Origin: an uncultured Litorivicinus sp.
Lineage (GTDB): Bacteria; Pseudomonadota; Gammaproteobacteria; Pseudomonadales; Litorivicinaceae
Direction of reading: 5' to 3'
DNA: 6,304 nt
NCBI GenBank assembly: GCA_938091715.1
Contig: CALKMT010000029.1
Span: 1 to 6,304, forward strand
This document shows positions 1 to 4,429 of this stretch, one piece after another. The notes under the pieces were generated by a model. It was not told where the DNA came from. It did no database searches and was given only the letters and a program-made list of their open reading frames with translations. Position numbers and translations under genes: made by a program. Numbering within the stretch: the first letter of the stretch is position 1; every line of letters starts with the position of its first letter.

Positions 1-154
1 TACGGTGTCCGCTCAGGATGCCGAGTTTTCCAAGGTCTTTGAGCAGGCCAGTCAGGCGGTGCTAGCGGCCAAACAGGCCAGCGGCGATCGAATTGCGCTG
101 TTTCGCCCGTCGGCTCCCCCGGTGGTGTATGACAACCGGCCAGGCGGCGTTTGA
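1..154 (+). CDS. C-terminal end of an unidentified protein (possibly a GGDEF domain end), 5' truncated
   Basis: An open frame enters from the left edge (first full codon at base 2) and stops at TGA 152-154, giving about 50 residues. The visible end contains FEQASQAVLAAKQASGDRIALF and then a Pro-rich tail, PSAPPVVYDNRPGGV. The pattern of hydrophobic, A-x-x-A, AK, G and then a short beta strand resembles the last helix and strand of a GGDEF (diguanylate cyclase) domain, which usually reads A-D-x-A-[LM]-Y-x-A-K-x-x-G. The signature motif itself would lie outside the window, so this identity is only a suggestion. The frame is likely real because its TGA overlaps the ATG of the next gene by one base (TGATG), a typical sign of translational coupling in an operon. 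It could equally be the end of some other helical protein. Confidence 0.5.
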   Translation, partial: TVSAQDAEFSKVFEQASQAVLAAKQASGDRIALFRPSAPPVVYDNRPGGV

Positions 155-1425
155 TGCGAGCCCCCCATAACGATGATTCGAATGGCTGGTCCGCAGGCCT
201 AAATTTTCCAAGCTACCCGCCGCTGGCCCGCGACACGGACTGCGATCTGGTGATCGTGGGCGCCGGCTACACCGGTTTGTCTGCGGCCCTGACCCTGCAA
301 CAACAGGCACCGGATCTACGGGTGATCCTGGTGGATGCGCAACAACCCGCTCAGGGTGCCAGCGCCCGAAACTCAGGCTACTTGGTTGACTCGACGTTAA
401 ATGACGGGCATTTGTCCGACACCGGATTACAGGCCTATCGCTCGAAATATGCCCTGGCCCGCACGGCTTTGGAATGCGTGCAACAGTGGGTCCAGCGCTA
501 CCAAATTGAATGTGATTGGGCCGAGTGCGGTAAATTCCATGCGGCGCATCAGCCCCACTTGGCGTCCAAGCTGGATCAGTTTGCCGAGGTCTTGGACAGC
601 TTGGGACTGGTCCATCAGCGGCTCAAGGGTGCCGATCTGGCCGCGCGCCTGGGCACGCCGTTCTATCAAGAGGGCATCTGGACCGCCGGTGCCGTCATGT
701 TGAATCCGGCCAAACTGGCGCTGGGTTTGTTGTCCCGGTTGTCGGATCTGCCCATCTATGGCGACACGCCGATTCATGCGTTGCGGGAAACCCCAGGCGG
801 TGTCGAGCTACAAGCCCCCGGGGGCCGAATTCGTGCCCGCCAAGCGATTGTCTGCACCAACGCCACACTGCGCGCGTTTGGGCAAAAACGAACCTTTCCG
901 CTGTATCTGACCGCCAGCCTGACGCGCCCAATCACCCAAGCCGAATGGCCCGAGGCACCGGCTGAATACGGAATTCTGTCCGCCCAGCCCATGGGTGCCA
1001 CCGTACGCTGGACCGGGGATCGCCGTCTGATGATCCGCAATACGGCTCAGGTCGGCGGCACGAATCCAGAGCAATGGCTGGGGCTGCATCTGGCTGGCTT
1101 GCGCAAACGCTATCCCTTTGTCACCCAGGATATGCTGACCCACACCTGGGGCGGCTACACCTGCATCAGCGGCAACAATGCCAATGTGTTCGAACAGTCC
1201 ACGCCGAGGGTGTTTCGAGCGGGCTGTTACAACGGCGGTGGGATCGGATTGGGCATTCTGTTTGGCCAGCAAATCGCGCGGGCTGCCTTGGGCCAGCAGA
1301 CGGATATCCAGCGCATGATCCACCAGCGTCCGCAGCCCAACTGGTTACCGCCCGAGCCCGCTTTGAGCTGGGGTGTTCGTCTGCGACTGGCCCGGGATCG
1401 GCGGGCGGCTCGTTTAGAGGTTTAG
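154..1425 (+). CDS. FAD-dependent amine/amino-acid oxidoreductase (DAO family, PuuB/OrdL-like)
   Basis: This 423-aa protein belongs to the D-amino-acid oxidase superfamily of FAD enzymes, which oxidise the C-N bond of amines or amino acids and are cytosolic. The N-terminal Rossmann fold shows DLVIVGAGYTGLSAAL, with the GxGxxG dinucleotide motif at residues 36-41, and an acidic residue ending the second strand (VILVDA, D61) to hold the adenosine ribose. GASARNSG at 68-75 matches the GASGRN(S/G)G flavin-contact segment of the PuuB-like branch. Near the C-terminus, CYNGGGIGLGILFGQQIA is the second FAD-binding glycine stretch of the family. Length is normal for PuuB-like enzymes (about 430 aa). 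I prefer ATG 154 over TTG 151 because it overlaps the upstream stop; the ribosome site is weak (AGGCGG near 142-147), which fits translational coupling. The substrate cannot be told: no putrescine-pathway genes are visible. No signal peptide or membrane segment is seen. Confidence 0.88.
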   Translation: MRAPHNDDSNGWSAGLNFPSYPPLARDTDCDLVIVGAGYTGLSAALTLQQQAPDLRVILVDAQQPAQGASARNSGYLVDSTLNDGHLSDTGLQAYRSKYALARTALECVQQWVQRYQIECDWAECGKFHAAHQPHLASKLDQFAEVLDSLGLVHQRLKGADLAARLGTPFYQEGIWTAGAVMLNPAKLALGLLSRLSDLPIYGDTPIHALRETPGGVELQAPGGRIRARQAIVCTNATLRAFGQKRTFPLYLTASLTRPITQAEWPEAPAEYGILSAQPMGATVRWTGDRRLMIRNTAQVGGTNPEQWLGLHLAGLRKRYPFVTQDMLTHTWGGYTCISGNNANVFEQSTPRVFRAGCYNGGGIGLGILFGQQIARAALGQQTDIQRMIHQRPQPNWLPPEPALSWGVRLRLARDRRAARLEV

Positions 1426-1492
1426 GCTCGACGGTGCCGGTCAGGCATTCCCGCACAAAAGGCTAAGTATTGTTACAAGGCGCAAAGTCCGA

Positions 1493-1521
1493 TTGAAAAG
1501 AGTCGTCAACACCTAAAGTAT
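1493..1521 (+). promoter_or_regulatory. Possible weak sigma70 promoter for the LysR gene
   Basis: The 159-bp gap between the oxidoreductase stop and lysR holds no gene or convincing terminator. TTGAAA at 1493-1498 is a fair -35 box. The -10 candidates are poor: TAAAGT (1514-1519, 15-bp spacer) or AAGTAT (1516-1521, 17-bp spacer). A short dyad TTGTTACAA at 1470-1478 lies just upstream and could be an operator or chance. The lysR gene could also be read through from upstream. Confidence 0.2.
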
Positions 1522-1584
1522 TCCGCCTGAAGCCACACCAGCGCCCGCCAAGCAATCGAGGCGAGTTAACTCAGGAGTCTTAAG

Positions 1585-2535
1585 ATGCATTTAAGCTTTG
1601 GTCAGCTAGAAGCCTTTGTTGCTGTGGTCGAGCGTGGGGGAATTACCCCGGCGGCAGATCAGTTGAATTGGTCAAAGAGCAAGGTCAGCAAGTTGTTGTC
1701 CGAGCTGGAAAACAACCTGAATGTGCGTCTGTTCTATCGCAGTACCCGGGGCCTGAAAGCGACCCACGAAGGGCTGCAGTTCTATAACGAGACCAAGAAA
1801 AACCTGACCTCGTTCGAGGCAAGCGTTGACCGCATTACTGAATCGCGGGACCAAGTAAAGGGACACCTAAAGGTCGCGGCCCCGCTGATTTTTGCGCGAT
1901 CCATTTTGACGCCAGCGATTCAGGCGCTGGCCGATGAAAATGTCACCCTGGATATTTCGTTAAGCGATGAAAAGTCAGATCTGGATGAGCGTGCGTACGA
2001 TGTTTATATCCGGATCGGACCGCTGGAGGAGGGCGATTACTACGCCAAAAAGCTGGGTGAAACGGAATTAATGTACGTGGCCAGCCCTGAATTTGTCGCC
2101 CGCTATCCGGAAGGACTAACCGCTGAGCACCTCACGCACCTGGACTTACTGCGTTACGGGCATCACGGTGAGGCCATGCCGTTCTATATTGCGGGTGAGC
2201 CGGTCGACAGTAATTCGGTGGCTAAACTGGTCTCAAATAATGGTGAGTATTTGGCCGAGGCGGCGATGGCAGGGCTGGGCGTTGCCTGGTTGCCGGACTT
2301 TATTGTTTACCCCTTCGTGGCTCAGGGGCGATTGGTTCATTTGACGCTGGACCCGCAGCCGCTTCGGGTGCCGATTCACCTGCTGTACTTTGAGCGTGCC
2401 ATGCAAACGCAGGTACTGAGCAGATTTATCCAAGTCGTCACGGATCAAGTTCGTGAGCGCTGCCCGAACGGATGTTCGAACGCATTTTTGCCCGCACCCA
2501 CAGAAAAGGGGGCCGAGGCCCCCGCTCTGGATTAA
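1585..2535 (+). CDS. LysR-type transcriptional regulator (CrgA-like branch)
   Basis: This 316-aa DNA-binding regulator has the standard LTTR layout. An N-terminal winged helix-turn-helix spans about residues 5-62 (FGQLEAFVAVVERGGITPAA, recognition helix around NWSKSKVSKLLSELE, then the wing VRLFYRSTRGLKAT). A linker helix follows, and from about residue 92 a periplasmic-binding-like effector domain (GHLKVAAPLIFARSIL, then GLGVAWLPDFIV) of the CrgA-like type. The start is well supported: AGGAG at 1573-1577 lies 7 nt before the ATG. Typical family members are about 300 aa; the last ~23 residues (from PNGCSNAFL) look like an unstructured run-on, because this stretch also encodes the terminator of the convergent gene. 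The effector and targets are unknown. LTTRs often control a divergent neighbour, but here the upstream gene is co-oriented and the downstream one convergent, so no target is indicated. It may regulate the oxidoreductase or itself. Confidence 0.92.
   Translation: MHLSFGQLEAFVAVVERGGITPAADQLNWSKSKVSKLLSELENNLNVRLFYRSTRGLKATHEGLQFYNETKKNLTSFEASVDRITESRDQVKGHLKVAAPLIFARSILTPAIQALADENVTLDISLSDEKSDLDERAYDVYIRIGPLEEGDYYAKKLGETELMYVASPEFVARYPEGLTAEHLTHLDLLRYGHHGEAMPFYIAGEPVDSNSVAKLVSNNGEYLAEAAMAGLGVAWLPDFIVYPFVAQGRLVHLTLDPQPLRVPIHLLYFERAMQTQVLSRFIQVVTDQVRERCPNGCSNAFLPAPTEKGAEAPALD
2504..2523 (-). terminator. Intrinsic terminator of the small exported-protein gene, inside the lysR 3' end
   Basis: GGGGGCC (2508-2514) and GGCCCCC (2517-2523) are a perfect 7-bp inverted repeat, probably a 6-bp stem with a tetraloop. 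On the minus strand the stem is followed by TTTT (2507-2504). It begins 8 bases after the stop codon of the minus-strand small gene. On the plus strand no T-run follows, so it should not work well for lysR. The hairpin is coding sequence for lysR residues TEKGAEAPA. Confidence 0.75.
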
Positions 2536-2897
2536 TCGTCCTGATCCAATGCCGCCACTTGCTCAGGCGTCAGCGCTAGGCCCAGCACGAAGCCGTTGGG
2601 GGCACCATAGATCGCATCGCCGTCGGATTCGAATCCCACGATCTCGCGAGTGGTGACTACGCCATTAATCTCGCCGTAGACCGCATCGCCATCGGACTCG
2701 ATTGCGATAATTTCCCGAGTGTAGATGGGTCCTGCCACCTTGTACTCGCCAATCGCGGCGGGTGCATTTTCTGCGTATTGGGACACCGCAGGCGTGACCT
2801 TTAGTGTTTTGACGATGGCGAAGTCGTCAGCGATTGCTCCCATGCTGGTTGCTGCAAGGGCAGCGGCGATAGTGGTTGTTTTGATTAAGTTTTTCAT
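2532..2897 (-). CDS. Small exported acidic protein with a 23-residue tandem duplication, function unknown
   Basis: A 121-aa protein I do not recognise. It starts with a clear Sec signal peptide: basic MKNLIK, an Ala-rich hydrophobic stretch, and a likely cleavage after AIA at residue 23, before DD. The mature ~98 residues have no cysteine, no membrane segment and many acidic residues, so a soluble periplasmic or secreted protein is likely. Residues 60-82 and 83-105 are tandem copies sharing TREI, ESDGDA, YG and NG (15 of 23 identical). The end, LTPEQVAALDQDD, looks like a short acidic helix. The ATG at 2897 is chosen because it opens the signal peptide and has GGAG at 2908-2905, 7 nt upstream; the frame stays open to 3035 but that extension would bury the signal peptide and run through the nrdB terminator. 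Its stop shares TTAA with the lysR stop. Own terminator downstream and the nrdB terminator upstream make it a single-gene unit. Translation may be controlled by the hairpin at 2903-2933. Confidence 0.8.
   Translation of the reverse strand: MKNLIKTTTIAAALAATSMGAIADDFAIVKTLKVTPAVSQYAENAPAAIGEYKVAGPIYTREIIAIESDGDAVYGEINGVVTTREIVGFESDGDAIYGAPNGFVLGLALTPEQVAALDQDD
2583..2720 (-). repeat. 69-bp tandem duplication within the small exported-protein gene
   Basis: Two adjacent 69-bp in-frame units (2652-2720 and 2583-2651) encode the two 23-residue copies. In the best-preserved 45-bp part, 34 bases agree by direct comparison, with many differences silent (for example in the ESDGDA codons). This suggests an old duplication kept by selection on the protein. 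Confidence 0.75.
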
Positions 2898-2902
2898 TTT
2901 CG

Positions 2903-2933
2903 TACTCCGTTTGTTTGTCTTGGCTACGGAGTA
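2903..2933 (-). promoter_or_regulatory. Leader hairpin sequestering the Shine-Dalgarno of the small exported protein
   Basis: TACTCCGT (2903-2910) and ACGGAGTA (2926-2933) are a perfect 8-bp inverted repeat with a 15-base loop. On the minus-strand transcript the 3' arm is ACGGAGTA, which contains the GGAG ribosome site 7 nt before the ATG, so the fold would hide it. The repeat could instead be a DNA operator. The inverted repeat is seen directly; the regulatory role is inferred. Confidence 0.5.
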
Positions 2934-2984
2934 AGAATGGGCGCATCCACGGCTTGCAAAAACAGTCCGTTTGGAAACCCGGTG

Positions 2985-2999
2985 TTTCGTAATTCGAAA
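2985..2999. promoter_or_regulatory. Short inverted repeat upstream of the small exported-protein gene
   Basis: TTTCG-TAATT-CGAAA is a 5-bp dyad with an AT-rich centre, about 90 bases before the start codon and just after the nrdB terminator in reading direction. Its place fits an operator. No clear -35/-10 pair for the small gene was found in 2909-3023, so the promoter position stays open. Confidence 0.2.
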
Positions 3000-3023
3000 G
3001 GAACTTAACCCAAAGAAACAAAC

Positions 3024-3052
3024 AAAAAAGGCCACCGAATCGGTGGCCTTTT
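3024..3052 (-). terminator. Intrinsic terminator of the nrdAB unit
   Basis: GGCCACCG (3030-3037) and CGGTGGCC (3041-3048) form a perfect 8-bp stem with a 3-base loop. On the minus strand it is followed by six T (3029-3024) and preceded by AAAA, the classic form of a Rho-independent terminator. It begins 19 bases past the nrdB stop. TTTT also follows on the plus strand, so it may also stop lysR read-through arriving from the left. Confidence 0.92.
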
Positions 3053-3070
3053 GGGACGTTCAGTTGGGGT

Positions 3071-4372
3071 TTAATCCCAGCTGAGGGCGCCACCGACTTG
3101 ATACTCGATGACACGAGTTTCAAAGAAGTTTTTCTCTTTCTTCATGTCGATGATTTCGCTCATCCATGGGAAGGGGTTGGTCACCGCGGGGAACTCTTCG
3201 CTTAGGCCGATCTGAGTCAGACGGCGGTTAGCGATGAACTGCAGGTACTCTTCCATCATGGCGGCGTTCATACCCAATACACCGGTCGGCATGCTGTCCC
3301 GAGCGTACAGTGTTTCCAGGTATAGGCCTTCCAAGATGATCTGGCGCGCGTCCGCCTGCATCTGCTGGTCCCACAGGTTCGGGTTCTCGTTGATGATGGT
3401 GTTGATCACCTCGATACCAAAGCTGACGTGGGTGGATTCGTCACGCATGATGTACTGGAATTGCTCGGCCGTACCGGTCATTTTGTTGCGACGACCCAGT
3501 GACAGCACTTGGCTGAACCCGCAATAGAAGAACATGCCTTCCATCACGCAGTAGTACGCGATCAGGTTACGCAAAAACGCACGATCGGATTCTTCGGTGC
3601 CGGTTTTGAAATCGGGGTTCGAGATCTCAAAGGTCTTTTCTAGACCCCACTGAGCCTTTTTAGCGACCGAAGGCACCTCGTGGTACATGTTAAAGATTTC
3701 GCGCTCGTCCATGCCCAGCGACTGCACTACGTGCTGATAGGTGTGGCTGTGAACCGCTTCCTCGAAGGATTGGCGCAGCAAGTACTGACGGCACTCAGGG
3801 TTGGTAATGTGGCGATAAATGCCCAGCACCAAATTGTTCGCCACCACCGTGTCGGCCATCGAGAAAAAGCCCAGCGAGCGCTTGATGATCATGCGCTCGT
3901 CATCGGTCAGTCCATCGCTGTTTTTCCACAGCGCGACGTCCGCGGTCATGTTGATTTCCTGCGGCATCCAATGGTTGGCACAGCCGTCCAGGTATTTCTG
4001 CCAAGCCCAGTCGTACTTGAAGGGCACCAACTGGTTGACGTCGGCGCGGCAGTTAATCATGGCCTTGTCAGAAATCTTGATGCGGCTCTCGGCGCCTTGC
4101 AGGATTTCCTCTTCGGCGTCGGCGGTGTTCATCGCATCGATGTGTGCCTGAACGGACTGATAGGTCACGGCACCCGAAACCCGGTGGACCGGGTTCACGG
4201 GGTTGATGGACGCACCGGCCGGAGCTTCGGGCTTGGCGGCCACGGGCTCAGCTTTCACTTCGGGTGCGGCGGCCTGGGGGGCTTCGGCCTGCACAGGCTT
4301 GGCAGGCGCAGGGGCCGCGGCGGGGGCTGCGGTTGCCTGCTCGTCTTCGTTGTACTCGTCCCAACTAAACAT
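3071..4372 (-). CDS. nrdB: Class Ia ribonucleoside-diphosphate reductase, beta (radical) subunit
   Basis: NrdB is the ferritin-like subunit of aerobic ribonucleotide reductase; its di-iron site makes the tyrosyl radical that NrdA uses to turn ribonucleoside diphosphates into deoxy forms in the cytosol. All key residues are present in 433 aa: iron ligands D145 (TADVALWK), E205 and H208 (FEEAVHSHTY), E278 (VMEGMFF), E312 and H315 (RDESTH), and radical tyrosine Y212, in the spacing of E. coli D84, E115, H118, Y122, E204, E238 and H241. The end, ETRVIEYQVGGALSWD, is the tail that docks into NrdA. Residues 13-56 are an Ala/Pro/Lys-rich extension absent from E. coli NrdB (376 aa) but of a kind seen in Pseudomonas-type NrdB. 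GGAG at 4385-4382, 9 nt before the ATG, supports the start. It lies 38 bp after nrdA and probably shares its transcript; a LexA-like box in that gap may add a DNA-damage-controlled internal promoter. Confidence 0.97.
   Translation of the reverse strand: MFSWDEYNEDEQATAAPAAAPAPAKPVQAEAPQAAAPEVKAEPVAAKPEAPAGASINPVNPVHRVSGAVTYQSVQAHIDAMNTADAEEEILQGAESRIKISDKAMINCRADVNQLVPFKYDWAWQKYLDGCANHWMPQEINMTADVALWKNSDGLTDDERMIIKRSLGFFSMADTVVANNLVLGIYRHITNPECRQYLLRQSFEEAVHSHTYQHVVQSLGMDEREIFNMYHEVPSVAKKAQWGLEKTFEISNPDFKTGTEESDRAFLRNLIAYYCVMEGMFFYCGFSQVLSLGRRNKMTGTAEQFQYIMRDESTHVSFGIEVINTIINENPNLWDQQMQADARQIILEGLYLETLYARDSMPTGVLGMNAAMMEEYLQFIANRRLTQIGLSEEFPAVTNPFPWMSEIIDMKKEKNFFETRVIEYQVGGALSWD
4277..4297. 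repeat. Copy 1 of a 21-bp direct repeat shared by the nrdB and nrdA linkers
   Basis: GGGGGCTTCGGCCTGCACAGG here in nrdB matches 4519-4539 in nrdA at 19 of 21 bases. On the minus strand both encode PVQAEAP in the same frame, inside Ala/Pro-rich linkers. Confidence 0.6.
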
Positions 4373-4386
4373 CGTTTAAATCTCCA

Positions 4387-4406
4387 AACTGTATTTTTGT
4401 ACAGTA
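4387..4406. promoter_or_regulatory. LexA (SOS) box in the nrdA-nrdB intergenic gap
   Basis: AACTGTATTTTTGTACAGTA has the CTG-N10-CAG core and fits the E. coli LexA consensus TACTGTATATATATACAGTA at 16 of 20 positions, with both outer half-sites ACTGTA and TACAGT intact as a perfect 6-bp dyad (4388-4393, 4400-4405). It fills most of the 38-bp gap, between the nrdA stop at 4411 and the nrdB ribosome site at 4385-4382. By position a bound LexA would block transcription starting just in front of nrdB. Alternative: in the mRNA the same dyad is a 6-bp hairpin that could affect processing or coupling. The match is seen; LexA binding is inferred. Confidence 0.6.
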
Positions 4407-4429
4407 AATCTTATTGGCAGGCTTCGCAA
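4401..4429 (-). promoter_or_regulatory. Candidate internal nrdB promoter overlapping the LexA-like box
   Basis: On the minus strand TTGCGA (4429-4424) and TACTGT (4406-4401) are 17 bases apart, the ideal sigma70 spacing. The -35 box matches TTGACA at 4 of 6 and the -10 box matches TATAAT at 3 of 6, so strength is low. The -10 lies within the LexA-like box, as in several repressible SOS promoters. Transcription would start about 20 bases before the nrdB ATG. Confidence 0.3.

Noticed and set aside
151..153. TTG at 151 as the oxidoreductase start
   Set aside because: The ATG immediately following overlaps the upstream stop codon and is the stronger start; the difference is one residue.
808..1323. 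A 171-codon minus-strand frame inside the oxidoreductase gene
   Set aside because: It is antisense to the conserved FAD-enzyme coding region, has no recognisable domain and no ribosome site of note.
2465..2488. CGAAC-GGAT-GTTCG hairpin followed by ATTTTT as a lysR terminator
   Set aside because: The stem is only 5 bp, the T-run begins six bases late, and it lies about 45 bases inside the lysR coding region.
2627..2696. ESDGDA repeats as EF-hand or dockerin-like calcium loops
   Set aside because: The spacing does not fit DxDxDG with a glutamate at position 12, and the second copy lacks the following acidic residue. Metal binding remains only a guess.
2951..2975. Sigma54-type promoter (GG-N10-GC) upstream of the small gene on the minus strand
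   Set aside because: The GG and GC are separated by 9 bases, not 10, and the surrounding bases do not match TGGCAC/TTGCA well.
3000..3006. GGAACTT on the plus strand as a sigma-E -35 element
   Set aside because: No matching -10 follows, transcription would run straight into the hairpin at 3030-3048, and there is no plus-strand gene beyond it.
2898..3035. Upstream extension of the small exported protein to an ATG at 3035
   Set aside because: It would place 46 residues before a clear signal peptide, start inside the nrdB terminator and ignore the GGAG before 2897.
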